From assembly GCA_045561235.1 (NCBI GenBank), contig JBJKYB010000002.1, forward strand, positions 992,001 to 1,056,000: a stretch of 64,000 nt of DNA, read 5' to 3'. Shown here in pieces: positions 46,462-55,856 of the stretch. The notes under the pieces were generated by a model. The model did not search any database and was not told the DNA's origin. It saw nothing but the letters and a program-made list of their open reading frames with translations. Source of the DNA: GCA-2705445 sp002705445. Its GTDB lineage: Bacteria; Pseudomonadota; Gammaproteobacteria; Poriferisulfidales; GCA-002705445. The position numbers were made by a program, and so were the translations under genes. Position 1 is the first letter of the stretch; every line of letters begins with the position of its first letter.

Positions 46462-46741
46462 TAATAATTCTGTAAAGCCCAACACTATCAATTAAAGTAA
46501 GGGCAATGTAATTTGCTAACATTCCAAATGACCCACGTGTCCATGCAGACCATGTATATAAGACGCAACCAAAAATCCATACAATATATAGTTCAAACAA
46601 AGGCGGATTAGGGACTGTTATCGCCATTACAATTGAACATCCTATAGTAATAAGCCATGCTAGAAATTCTATACCAAATCGAAAAGGGTGAGATGAATAG
46701 TCTTTCTTAATCCAATTTATAGTCGTAATAAGTTGTTTCAT
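46451..46741 (-). CDS. Small membrane protein, unknown
   Basis: A 96-residue protein with two or three hydrophobic segments (WLITIGCSIVMAITV, YIVWIFGCVLYTWSAW). I recognise no function. It diverges from the secreted hydrolase gene; a stable 4-base spacing is not found. ATG 46741 is preceded by GGATTC, not a strong ribosome site. Confidence 0.6.
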   Translation of the reverse strand: MKQLITTINWIKKDYSSHPFRFGIEFLAWLITIGCSIVMAITVPNPPLFELYIVWIFGCVLYTWSAWTRGSFGMLANYIALTLIDSVGLYRIIITA

Positions 46742-46876
46742 GAAGAATCCTGTTGAAAAAATCGAAGTGTACTATATATAATAATAATTAAATATAAATT
46801 TAATAAAGATCTGGATCAAAATATAAAAATTATATATACAGTATACATAATTTATTTTTTAAATTAATATATCATA

Positions 46877-47752
46877 ATGTATAAAGTTACTATTATTTCG
46901 ATTATTTTTTTGTCTTCAAACACTTTTGCTTCAAGTTATTATAATAATTTCTACTCAGACTTTCATAATTCTTCAAAAACATTTACTGATAATAGCAAAA
47001 TGCTAGAGAAAGATTTTTTAAACCCTGACGAACTAAATTTACCTTGGATAAATGCTCTTGTAAGGATACCAAAACGCAATGGTAATGTTTTTAGAACCTC
47101 AATAGGTGAGATCAATAACAATGAAAAAATTTTAAAAAAGAAATATAAAACTATAATTTATCTTCATGGTTGTTCTGGTCATTGGAGTGGCACTGCAAAA
47201 AGGATAGATTTTTTTGCTAAGAATGGCTATGCAGTTATAGCTCCACCTAGTATGGCAAGAAAAAAATATGCGCAATCATGCGATACTACCATAAACAGAG
47301 GAGGCATGTATCGAAAAGTTCTCAAAATTAGACAAATTGATGCTGAATACGCTGTATTAAGAGCAAAAAAATTAGATTGGGTAGATGAGAATAATATTTT
47401 CTTAATTGGGTTAAGTGAAGGAGGTATAACAACAGCAACATATAATCCAGAAGACCCAAAAGCGAACGTACATGCAAGAATAGTTGAGGGTTGGACATGT
47501 AATGCAGGGTGGCCTGAATATATAGGTGTAAATACTCCAAATAATGAACCGGTGCTATCTATGGTTGCAAAACACGATCCGTGGTTTCAACTTGATATTT
47601 TGAAAGGACATTGCGGCGAATTTATTAATAAAAATTCTTTAAGTAAATCTATAGTTATCGATAAAGGAGCTTTATCAAAAAAACATGGACTCTTACATGA
47701 TAGTAAAATGAAGAAACTTACTTTGGAATTTTTAAAAAAAGTAAGTAAATAA
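46877..47752 (+). CDS. Secreted alpha/beta hydrolase (dienelactone hydrolase-like)
   Basis: A 291-residue protein with an N-terminal signal peptide (MYKVTIISIIFLSSNTFA, cleavage near ASS), so probably periplasmic. The nucleophile elbow is IGLSEGGITT (Ser), and HGCSGHWSG the oxyanion region; Asp (AKHDPWF) and His (KKHGLLHD) follow. Family resemblance is to dienelactone hydrolases and similar esterases; substrate unknown. Gap upstream is AT-rich with no clear promoter seen. Confidence 0.75.
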   Translation: MYKVTIISIIFLSSNTFASSYYNNFYSDFHNSSKTFTDNSKMLEKDFLNPDELNLPWINALVRIPKRNGNVFRTSIGEINNNEKILKKKYKTIIYLHGCSGHWSGTAKRIDFFAKNGYAVIAPPSMARKKYAQSCDTTINRGGMYRKVLKIRQIDAEYAVLRAKKLDWVDENNIFLIGLSEGGITTATYNPEDPKANVHARIVEGWTCNAGWPEYIGVNTPNNEPVLSMVAKHDPWFQLDILKGHCGEFINKNSLSKSIVIDKGALSKKHGLLHDSKMKKLTLEFLKKVSK

Positions 47753-47753
47753 A

Positions 47754-47963
47754 TTATTTACATTGAATAGCTTTAGTAATTTCTATGTTCAATCTTTCAG
47801 TATTTGCATCATCATAATTTGTAATATCTTCAAGTGTAATTTTAAAATTAAGATTATCAACACCAGGATTTTTTGCTATGTGACCTACAATAGCTTCATC
47901 GGCCATAACTCCAAAAGTTTTTAACAAACCTCTAATATCTTTTTTACACATTTCATCAGTCAT
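47754..47963 (-). CDS. Small hypothetical protein
   Basis: A 69-residue protein (MTDEMCKKDIRGLLKT at the start) with a mixed charge pattern. It resembles the short DUF6494-type proteins in size and layout, but I am not certain. It has no signal peptide or membrane helix. Its stop lies one base from the convergent hydrolase stop. Unknown function. Confidence 0.5.
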   Translation of the reverse strand: MTDEMCKKDIRGLLKTFGVMADEAIVGHIAKNPGVDNLNFKITLEDITNYDDANTERLNIEITKAIQCK

Positions 47964-48014
47964 TTTATTGCTCCATATATAGTTTGATAAATTTTAACAT
48001 GATATCCTGTAAAG

Positions 48015-48239
48015 ATGGATAAAGAATTACTAAACACAATTCTTGAAGGTCTGTTCTGGCTAGCAACAGCTTGGCTAACAGTATTTATGTTTTTAACAAT
48101 TTTTGCGCTATCTACTATATCTGGCCAAATGGATGAGTACAAAATATTGCAGGTGGGCAAGCTCGCACTTGTTGGGCTTTCAGTTTACTTATTTTTTTGG
48201 ATCTTGAGAGGGCTTGTATCTAAAAAATGGTGGTACTAA
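48015..48239 (+). CDS. Small two-helix membrane protein
   Basis: A 74-residue protein with hydrophobic stretches WLATAWLTVFMFLTIFAL and LALVGLSVYLFFWILRGL. No known family is recognised. It overlaps no conserved gene on the other strand apart from a spurious antisense frame, and diverges from the 69-residue gene upstream. Confidence 0.55.
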   Translation: MDKELLNTILEGLFWLATAWLTVFMFLTIFALSTISGQMDEYKILQVGKLALVGLSVYLFFWILRGLVSKKWWY

Positions 48240-48240
48240 A

Positions 48241-48561
48241 TTATATTTTCAATCTCTGGACAATTTTATCGTTAACTATATGAGAGGTGATGATTTCGTC
48301 AATGTCATCTTTAGTTTCGTATTTATACCAGATATTATCTGGATATATTACAAGAACTGGGCCTTCAGTACATCTATCTAAACAGCCGGCTTTATTAACT
48401 CTCATTCCACCTTTTCTTTGAATTTTCATTGATATACATTTTTTCTTAGCGTAATCAAATATCTCAGACGACTTTTTATCATTACAACATTCTTTACCAT
48501 CTTCTCTTTGATGAGTACATATAAATACATGCTTTGTGTAATAACTCATGGTGAAATCCAA
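48241..48561 (-). CDS. Thioredoxin-like [2Fe-2S] ferredoxin domain protein
   Basis: A 106-residue protein of the thioredoxin-like [2Fe-2S] ferredoxin type, with four potential ligand cysteines: HVFICTHQREDGKECC near the start and later NKAGCLDRCTEGPVLVIYP. These proteins may be electron carriers, and many are uncharacterised. The start is 16 bases inside the upstream PPOX gene, so the two are likely coupled. Confidence 0.8.
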   Translation of the reverse strand: MDFTMSYYTKHVFICTHQREDGKECCNDKKSSEIFDYAKKKCISMKIQRKGGMRVNKAGCLDRCTEGPVLVIYPDNIWYKYETKDDIDEIITSHIVNDKIVQRLKI

Positions 48562-49148
48562 TTTGATTTGTTTTGTTTTAAATCAAAAACTAATCTCTCA
48601 TGTCCTTGGTGATTTAAGTTTAGCCAATCTATCCTATCAATTTTTATTTTTAGCACAGCAAAATTACTAAATCCGTCATTTATATCTATATCAGAATTAT
48701 TATTCATATAATCTTTAGAATTTTCCATTACTGTTCCAGGAGCATATTTGTTTAGATAACATTTTTTGCTCATTTCTCTTGAATTGCTCCAAATATTTTT
48801 TAATATATTTAAGTTTGTTTCCTCTTCAATATTGCCATATATTCTAAGCTGAACTTTTTTTACTATATCATAAAATAATGCACACACATTATTATTATCT
48901 TTTATATGTTTAATTTTACTTGAGCGTTTATCCGTATTAAATAATATAGTTTTTTTTGCTGCATTAACGTTTCTTAAAACAACATATCTACTATCTGGAA
49001 ACTCCCCATTTATTGTCGTTATAGTAAATATATGAAAGGGATGTTTAGACTTTTTAAGGCTAAGCTCAAGTTCTTTCCAAATACCATCTAAAATTTTTTG
49101 CCTATGTTTCATATAATAATTCTTATGTTCTAAGTCCCTTACCTGCAT
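48546..49148 (-). CDS. FMN-binding pyridoxamine-phosphate-oxidase-fold protein
   Basis: A 200-residue protein of the PPOX split-barrel fold (FMN-binding): TTINGEFPDSRYVVLRNV near residue 45 and ILFNTDKRSSKIKHI match the flavin phosphate region. It lacks the PdxH C-terminal signature for pyridoxal phosphate oxidase, so it is closer to the Alr4036-type subgroup. Role unknown. The next gene is a [2Fe-2S] protein, and it overlaps the ABC permease by 26 bases. Confidence 0.75.
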   Translation of the reverse strand: MQVRDLEHKNYYMKHRQKILDGIWKELELSLKKSKHPFHIFTITTINGEFPDSRYVVLRNVNAAKKTILFNTDKRSSKIKHIKDNNNVCALFYDIVKKVQLRIYGNIEEETNLNILKNIWSNSREMSKKCYLNKYAPGTVMENSKDYMNNNSDIDINDGFSNFAVLKIKIDRIDWLNLNHQGHERLVFDLKQNKSNWISP

Positions 49149-49902
49149 TTAAAAAATAAAGGCAAAATGATACAAGTACAGTATTAAAAAGCAAGATTAT
49201 AAATAATGAAAATATAATGCTTACATCTGTAATTCCCAACATTGAAAATCTTAGAGCATTTATCAAGTATAAAATAGGATTTAGTAACGCAAGATCTTGC
49301 CATATGCCCGGAAGCATAGATATTGAAAAAAATATTCCACCTAGATAAGTTAGAGGAGTCATTATAAAGGTTGGTATTACATTTATATCGTCCCAATCAT
49401 TTGCAAATAGTCCATTTAAAAAACCACACATTGCAAATAATGTTGATGATAAAGTAATTATAATAAGCATTAATAAAATACTATGAACTGTAAAAGTTAC
49501 AAAAAATTGCGCAGCTAATATAACAACAATACCAACTGAAAGCCCCCTAATTACACCCCCTGTAATGAAGCCTGCAAGAATTGTATAATTTTGAATAGGG
49601 GAGACCAGTAATTCTTCAATATATCTATGATATTTTGAGATATACAAAGACGAAACTGTATTTGTATAAGAGTGAGTTATAACAGACATTAGAAGCAAGC
49701 CTGGAAATATGAAATCTGTATAATTATATGCTTCAATCTGGCCAATTCTTTCGCCTATAAGATTTCCAAAGATTATAAAATATAAAATATTTGTAATAAT
49801 TGGTGGTATTAGAGTCTGTTTCCATATTCTTGAGAATCTTAAGACTTCTTTTCTAACTATAGTTTTATATGCAGTAATTTGAATATTTCTATTATTTTTC
49901 AT
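49123..49902 (-). CDS. ABC-2 type transporter permease
   Basis: A 259-residue permease with six membrane segments, like YadH. It has the ABC-2 feature VSPIQNYTILAGFITGGVIRG. It overlaps the ATPase gene by 11 bases and is likely its partner. The exported substrate is unknown. Confidence 0.88.
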   Translation of the reverse strand: MKNNRNIQITAYKTIVRKEVLRFSRIWKQTLIPPIITNILYFIIFGNLIGERIGQIEAYNYTDFIFPGLLLMSVITHSYTNTVSSLYISKYHRYIEELLVSPIQNYTILAGFITGGVIRGLSVGIVVILAAQFFVTFTVHSILLMLIIITLSSTLFAMCGFLNGLFANDWDDINVIPTFIMTPLTYLGGIFFSISMLPGIWQDLALLNPILYLINALRFSMLGITDVSIIFSLFIILLFNTVLVSFCLYFLNAGKGLRT

Positions 49903-50815
49903 TTTTATCTACCAATCTCATAAATAATTCTTCTAATCTACCAGTTTTATTTTTTAATGATTTAACCTTTACATTCTTTGTCGAAAGATCATGTATTAAT
50001 GAATTAATATTTGAATCAATAGATACAGATACCTCAATAGTATTATCATCAATTAAACTAAAATGGTGACCATTCAAACTTAGGTCTTTAGGGATTTTAT
50101 CCTCTGTGTAAAGTATAAATTTTTCATTTTTTAATTTACTTAGAAAGGATCTCATACTTGAATTTTCTAAAATTTTACCATCATCAATTATTGCTATATT
50201 TTTACAGAGATTTTCAGCTTCTTCTAAGTAATGTGTTGTAAGTATTATCGTTGTTCCACTGTCGTTAAGTTGTTTTAAGTAATCCCACATTAGACGTCTT
50301 ACTTCAACATCTGCTCCAGCTGTAGGTTCGTCAAGAATCAATAATTTTGGTTTGTGAATAAGTGCTCTAGCAACCATTAGTCTTCTTTGCATTCCCCCAG
50401 AAAGCTTCCTTGAAAATTGATCTTTTTTATCCCATAAATTTAATTTTTTTAATAGGTTTTCTGCTTCTGGGACTGCAATTTCTCTTGAGACGCCATAGTA
50501 ACCAGCTTGATTAATAATAATTTCATTAATCGGCTCAAAGGTATTAAAGTTTATTTCTTGTGGTACAAGCCCAATAAAAGTTTTCGCTTTTACAAAATTT
50601 TTGTCAATGTCAATTCCATAGATGCTTATATCTCCGCTAGTTTTTTTAATTAACGATGTTATTATGCCGATAGTTGTTGATTTTCCTGCTCCATTTGGAC
50701 CCAGAAGCGCAAAAAAATCTCCGTGCTGGATTTTTAAATCAATTCCATGGAGGGCTTTATGTCCATTAGAATATGTTTTGGTTAAATTATTAATGATTAG
50801 TGCTGATGAATCCAT
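49892..50815 (-). CDS. ABC transporter ATP-binding protein
   Basis: A 307-residue ATPase, YadG-like, with Walker A GPNGAGKSTTIG, signature KLSGGMQRRLMVARAL, Walker B LLILDEPTAGAD and the H-loop TTHYLEEAE. Forms an exporter with the ABC-2 permease. The substrate is not shown by sequence. Divergent from dusA, 49 bases away. Confidence 0.94.
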   Translation of the reverse strand: MDSSALIINNLTKTYSNGHKALHGIDLKIQHGDFFALLGPNGAGKSTTIGIITSLIKKTSGDISIYGIDIDKNFVKAKTFIGLVPQEINFNTFEPINEIIINQAGYYGVSREIAVPEAENLLKKLNLWDKKDQFSRKLSGGMQRRLMVARALIHKPKLLILDEPTAGADVEVRRLMWDYLKQLNDSGTTIILTTHYLEEAENLCKNIAIIDDGKILENSSMRSFLSKLKNEKFILYTEDKIPKDLSLNGHHFSLIDDNTIEVSVSIDSNINSLIHDLSTKNVKVKSLKNKTGRLEELFMRLVDKNEK

Positions 50816-50864
50816 GATTATAAATTTTCCTAAAAGGACTATATAATAAACTACTTATGACATT

Positions 50865-51881
50865 ATGACTATGAAGAACAATTATTCGTATAAATTATGT
50901 GTAGCACCAATGATGGGGCACACAGACTTACACTTTAGATACTTATTAAGACTAATATCAAAAAAAACCATGCTTTATACTGAAATGGTGGCATCAAACT
51001 CAATACTTCATAATAAATCAAAAAAACTTAATAAATTAGAGCGAAATAAAGATAATCCTGTTGGATTTCAACTTGGGGGTGACAACCCAGAACAACTTGC
51101 TGAATGTGCTAAAATAGTAGAATCACATGGTTACAACGAAATTAATTTAAATATCGGATGCCCAAGTAAAAGGGCGCAGTCAGGAAATTTTGGAGCATGT
51201 TTATTTAGTCAGCCAGAATTAGTAGCTAAATGCGCAGATAATATTTCAAAAAGCACAAGTTTGCCTATAACAGTTAAAACAAGGTTAGGTATCGATAATC
51301 TTGATAATATCAATTATTTAAAAGATTTTATTAATACTGTATCTAGTGCAGGAGTAGAAACTTTCCATTTGCACGCAAGAAAAGCTATTTTGAAAAAAGG
51401 CATAAACCCGCGTAAAAATAGATCCATACCACCAATCGATTATAAGAGAGTCTATGATATAAAAAAAATATTTCCGCATCTGAATATAATTATTAATGGT
51501 GAAATAAATAAACCAAAAGACGTATTAGCTCATTTAAACCATGTAGATGGAGTAATGATTGGAAGAGCAGTTTGCAACAATCCTTTTTTATTAAATGATA
51601 TAGATATCTTAATTTATAATACAGAGGCTTTAGACAAAGAGGCCATTATGAAAGAATATTTTCTTTATGTAATAAAAAACTTTAATAAAAATGTGAAAAT
51701 AACTGATTTTACTAAGCATTTAGCGTGCATGTTTAAGGGCTATATTGGTTCTAAACATACTCGAGCATACATGTGTCATGAATTAAATTATGAGAAAGAG
51801 CCTATAAAAAAACTAGAAGAATTAATTTTTAAGGAGGATTTATGGAAAAATGGGCAAGATTTATATTCAAAGGTGATTTAA
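50865..51881 (+). CDS. dusA: tRNA-dihydrouridine synthase A
   Basis: A 338-residue FMN enzyme that reduces uridine 20/20a of tRNA. The active-site cysteine is Cys112 in NFGACLFSQPE, and the NIGCPSKRAQSG and FHLHARKAILKKGINPRKNRS segments are typical of DusA. It overlaps the FAH gene by 40 bases (see that entry). Confidence 0.94.
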   Translation: MTMKNNYSYKLCVAPMMGHTDLHFRYLLRLISKKTMLYTEMVASNSILHNKSKKLNKLERNKDNPVGFQLGGDNPEQLAECAKIVESHGYNEINLNIGCPSKRAQSGNFGACLFSQPELVAKCADNISKSTSLPITVKTRLGIDNLDNINYLKDFINTVSSAGVETFHLHARKAILKKGINPRKNRSIPPIDYKRVYDIKKIFPHLNIIINGEINKPKDVLAHLNHVDGVMIGRAVCNNPFLLNDIDILIYNTEALDKEAIMKEYFLYVIKNFNKNVKITDFTKHLACMFKGYIGSKHTRAYMCHELNYEKEPIKKLEELIFKEDLWKNGQDLYSKVI

Positions 51882-52621
51882 AATTTGGAAAAGTATCTGA
51901 TGATGAATCAAGTATAGTAATTTATGAAGGAGACTTGTTTAATTCGCCAACATCTTTAAAAGAAACGGTGAAGATATCAGATATTGATCTTAAAAATCCG
52001 TGTGAACCATCTAAAATGATAGCCTTATGGAATAACTATAAAGCTTTGGCTGACGAGAAAGGCTTAAGTTATCCTGAAAAGCCATTGTATATATTTAAGT
52101 CACCAACATCCTTTGCTGGTCCTAATGATCATATTGATCATCCAAAAAACTATGACGGTGACGTATTTTTTGAAGGGGAGCTAGGAATTGTCATTGGCCA
52201 TAAAATTAAAGATTTAGATTCGCCAGAACAAGGCAAAGAAGCTATTTTTGGGTATACGTGCATTAATGATGTTACTGCTTTTGGTTTGCTAAAAAATGAC
52301 CCTAATTTTGATCAATGGACAAGATGTAAAGGCTTTGACAATTTTGGTGTATTTGGCCCTTACATAACTACCAACATAGATCCGAGCAATTTGAATGTTA
52401 GAACAATTATTAATGATTCTGAAATAAAACAAGATTACCCTGTCAGCGATATGATGTTCTCTGCTGATGAGATCGTAATGTATTTATCACAAAATATGAC
52501 TTTATTCCCAGGAGATGTAATTTGTGTTGGTACATCTCAAGGCTTAGGACCCATGGAGAAGGGGTCAAAGGTTACTATAGCTATTGATTCTATTGGTTCT
52601 TTAACTAATACCTATGGTTAA
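51842..52621 (+). CDS. Fumarylacetoacetate hydrolase (FAH) family protein
   Basis: A 259-residue protein of the FAH fold; metal ligands are in FEGELGIVIGHKI (Glu, Glu) and CINDVTAF (Asp). Members hydrolyse or decarboxylate beta-diketo acids; function cannot be settled. Ribosome site AGGAGG lies at about 51833-51838 inside dusA, six bases before the ATG. The start must therefore overlap dusA by 40 bases. Confidence 0.82.
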   Translation: MEKWARFIFKGDLKFGKVSDDESSIVIYEGDLFNSPTSLKETVKISDIDLKNPCEPSKMIALWNNYKALADEKGLSYPEKPLYIFKSPTSFAGPNDHIDHPKNYDGDVFFEGELGIVIGHKIKDLDSPEQGKEAIFGYTCINDVTAFGLLKNDPNFDQWTRCKGFDNFGVFGPYITTNIDPSNLNVRTIINDSEIKQDYPVSDMMFSADEIVMYLSQNMTLFPGDVICVGTSQGLGPMEKGSKVTIAIDSIGSLTNTYG

Positions 52622-52674
52622 ACTATATATTATTTAACATAATAATGATTATACGAAGTAGTAATGGATGAGCA

Positions 52675-53934
52675 ATGAAAAGGATAGCAATTATAGGCTC
52701 AGGTATATCCGGATTGTATGCTGCTTACCTACTTCATAAAGATTATCAAATAACTCTCTATGAGAAGGAAAATTACCTTGGCGGCCATACTAGAACGTTA
52801 ACAATCAAATACGAAAAAAACGTAGAGATTAATGTTGATACAGGGTTTATAGTCTTTAATAAAAAAAACTACCCTAACTTTACTCAAGATGCTCAATAAA
52901 TTAGACATTGACATAGGTAAAAGCGATATGTCATTTTCTGTTACGAGTAATGATAGAAATGATCCAGAAATAAAATATTGTGATCTTAAGAGTTATTTTG
53001 CGAATAAAAAAAATTTGTATCGACTTGGAGTATTATAAAAATATTTATAATATTAATAAATTCAATATTTTATCAAAAAAAGCTCTAAAGACTTTAAAGA
53101 ATGACTTGAATAATATTACGTTGGGCCAATATCTAAAAGAAAATGGTTTTGGCCAATTCTTTATCGATAACTATATTGTGCCAATGGGAAGCTCTATATG
53201 GAGCTGCAAACCAACTCAAATCCTTAATTTTCCCTATTTATCGTATGTAAACTTCATGAATAATCATGGCTTACTTAACTTGAGCAATCAACCTCAATGG
53301 CATTATATTAAAAATGGAAGTAAATCTTATATATCCAAACTTGAAAGCATTCTAGATGTAAATTTTCAGCTAAATACGGCTGTTTCTGAGGTAATTAAAA
53401 CTTCTAGAGGCGTAAGAGTAAGAGACCCCAAATGGTGAAAATAACTATGACTATGTGATATTTGGTAGCCATCCTGATGAGGTCTTATCTATAGGGTCTA
53501 GCCTTACAGATGATCAGAAAAATGCATTATCAGGCATTAAATATTCCTCCAATGAGGTCGTCTTGCACAAAGATACCACTGTGATGCCCAGAAACAGGCA
53601 ATGCTGGTCTAGCTGGGTTTACAAAAAGACAAAGAATAACTTGCCTATACTCTCCTATTGGATGAATTCACTACAGGAAATTGATGAAAAGTACCCTATT
53701 TTTGTCTCGCTTAATCCAGGCGATCAGATAAGTGATGATAAAATTATAAACAAGCACACTTTAGAACACCCTATTTTTGATATGTCTGCAAGAGAATCGC
53801 AAAATAAGATACCATTAATTCAAGGAAAAAATAATAATTTTTTTTGTGGGGCTTATAACAAGTATGGATTCCATGAGGACGGAGTGGTATCTTCAATTAA
53901 AGCCGCGGAAAAGTTAAGAGAAATAGATATTTAA
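52675..53934 (+). pseudogene. FAD-dependent amino-oxidase-like protein (COG2907 type), three frameshifts
   Basis: The reading frame starts MKRIAIIGSGISGLYAAYLL (FAD-binding Rossmann motif) but is interrupted three times. Removing one T at 52879-52881, one A from the A8 run at 53006-53013, and one C from CCCC at 53426-53429 restores a 418-residue protein through to the stop at 53934. Restored protein has NVDTGFIVFN and WSSWVYKK as in COG2907 proteins. Those neighbour DUF1365, CFA-synthase-like proteins and light- or singlet-oxygen-induced genes in many proteobacteria. Either a decaying gene or a local assembly error. Confidence 0.8.
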
Positions 53935-54679
53935 ATGAAACTTATAAAAGCTTTAGTTTTTCACAGAAGAAATTGGCCTCAGGTTAATGAATTTAATTAT
54001 AGCTGCAACTATATTAGCGTAAAGCTTCCATCTAGTGACGACAAAAATATAAAATTTTTTAGTCTGAATAAAATTAATCTCATGTCTATTTATGAAAAGG
54101 AATTTGCAAATGGCCATAAAAGTTTATTTGATTGGTGCAAGAAGATCATAGAAGATAAATATGAAGAAAAAATTGATTCTGTGGAATTAATAACTATGCC
54201 AAGAATTTTAGGCTATGCTTTTAATCCAGTATCCTTCATTTTTTGCTATTTTGAATCACAGCTAATTTGTACAATTTTAAAAGTAAATAATACATTCTCA
54301 GAAAATCACTATTATATAAATTATGTAAAAAATAGTGAGTTAAAACATGAACAAAAGTACGACATTGAAAAATTATTTCATGTATCTCCTTTCCTGCCTA
54401 GGGAAGGATATTATAAAATAAAGTATAGTAATGATATTGATTACATTCAATTCTATATAGATTATTATGATATAAATAATGAAAATATTTTACAAACGTC
54501 AATAAGTGGAAAGAAAGAAAAGTGTTAACCAAAAAAGTATTGTGCTAAGAAACATATTTACAACTGCTTATCTGGTCATGAGAGTAATATATTTAATACA
54601 TTTGCAAGCTGTAAAACTATATTTTAAAAAAGCTAAATTTTACAAAAAGCCAAAACAAAATGAAGATAGAATAACTTAA
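53935..54679 (+). pseudogene. DUF1365 protein, one frameshift near the C-terminus
   Basis: The frame begins MKLIKALVFHRRNWPQVNEF, the DUF1365 signature; FNPVSFIFCYF is also diagnostic. It ends prematurely at 54528 after ISGKKEKC. Deleting one A from the run at 54518-54521 continues the protein for 51 more codons, with a membrane-associated C-terminus typical of DUF1365, to TAA at 54677-54679, four bases before the next ATG. It belongs to the lipid-modification cluster with the oxidase and cfa-like genes. Confidence 0.8.
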
Positions 54680-54683
54680 TAAG

Positions 54684-55853
54684 ATGAACTATTTAGATAA
54701 AATTAAAATTGATTTATTTATTTCAACATTAAGAAAATGTCGCAACGGTTCTATTAAAATAATAGATCCAAGTAATAAAGTAATTGAAGTAAATAATAAA
54801 TCCGGTGTTAAGGCAGATATAAAAATAAAAGACTGGTCTATTGTTAAAAATATGATTAAAAATGGTGACGTTGGCTTTGCTTCAGATTTTAGAGACGGTA
54901 AATGGACAACCACAAATTTAAAAAATCTTTTTACTTTTGTAATTATAAATGACAAAACATTGAGTAAGCTTTTATTTGGGGAATTTATTACAAGGTTTTT
55001 TTCTAATATCAAATATATATTTAACAGAAATACAATTAAAGGTAGTAAAAAAAATATAGAATCACATTACGATCTTGGAAATAATTTTTATAAAATATGG
55101 CTTGATAAATCTTTAACTTATTCATCAGCCCTATTCCTAAAAAATAATTCCACTTTATATGAAGCCCAAATTAATAAATATAAAAGAATTTCCGACATTC
55201 TAAAAACGCAAAGTAGTAATAAACTTTTGGAAATTGGTACTGGGTGGGGAGGCTTTTTAAATAACTCAAAAAATGACTTTCAACAATTAGATAGTATTAC
55301 TATTTCCAAAGAACAATATTCATATTCAAAAAATCTTCATAAAAATAATTCAAATATAAATGTCATATATGACGACTATAGAAAAATAAATTCAAAATAT
55401 AATTCTATAGTTTCTATTGAAATGTTTGAAGCAGTTGGTCAAGAGTACTGGAATACTTACTTCCAAAAAATAAATAATTTATTAGCTAGAAATGGTAAAG
55501 CAGTTATACAGACAATTACAATAGATGATAATCTATTTGATTCATATAAAAATAGTACTGATGCGATCAGAACATTTATATTTCCTGGGGGTATGCTTCC
55601 TTCGCAAAAAATATTTTCTAAATACGCATGCAATAATGGCTTTAAAGTTTTAGATAAATTTTCATTTGGTGATTCATATGCTAAAACGTTGGATATATGG
55701 CATGAAACATTTAAATCAAATCTTGAAGACGTTAAAAAATTAAAATTCGATGAAAAATTTATTAGATTGTGGGAATATTATTTAACTTCTTGTTCATCAA
55801 GTTTTACTAACGAAAGAACAAATGTATATCAATTTACTCTTCAAAAAACTTAA
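54684..55853 (+). CDS. Cyclopropane-fatty-acyl-phospholipid synthase family methyltransferase
   Basis: A 389-residue SAM-dependent enzyme. The phospholipid contact region is SHYDLGNNFYKIWLDKSLTYSSALF, the SAM site LLEIGTGWGGF, then SITISKEQYSYSKN and YVVSIEMFEAVG-type EMFEAVGQEYW, as in Cfa. In clusters with DUF1365 and COG2907 genes, such methyltransferases have been linked to methylated or furan fatty acid synthesis. Shows no frameshift in spite of its neighbours. Substrate is inferred. Confidence 0.87.
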   Translation: MNYLDKIKIDLFISTLRKCRNGSIKIIDPSNKVIEVNNKSGVKADIKIKDWSIVKNMIKNGDVGFASDFRDGKWTTTNLKNLFTFVIINDKTLSKLLFGEFITRFFSNIKYIFNRNTIKGSKKNIESHYDLGNNFYKIWLDKSLTYSSALFLKNNSTLYEAQINKYKRISDILKTQSSNKLLEIGTGWGGFLNNSKNDFQQLDSITISKEQYSYSKNLHKNNSNINVIYDDYRKINSKYNSIVSIEMFEAVGQEYWNTYFQKINNLLARNGKAVIQTITIDDNLFDSYKNSTDAIRTFIFPGGMLPSQKIFSKYACNNGFKVLDKFSFGDSYAKTLDIWHETFKSNLEDVKKLKFDEKFIRLWEYYLTSCSSSFTNERTNVYQFTLQKT

Positions 55854-55856
55854 ATT

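Noticed and set aside
47960..48160. Minus-strand frame opposite the 74-residue membrane protein
   Set aside because: The plus-strand frame has clean membrane helices; the minus one has none.
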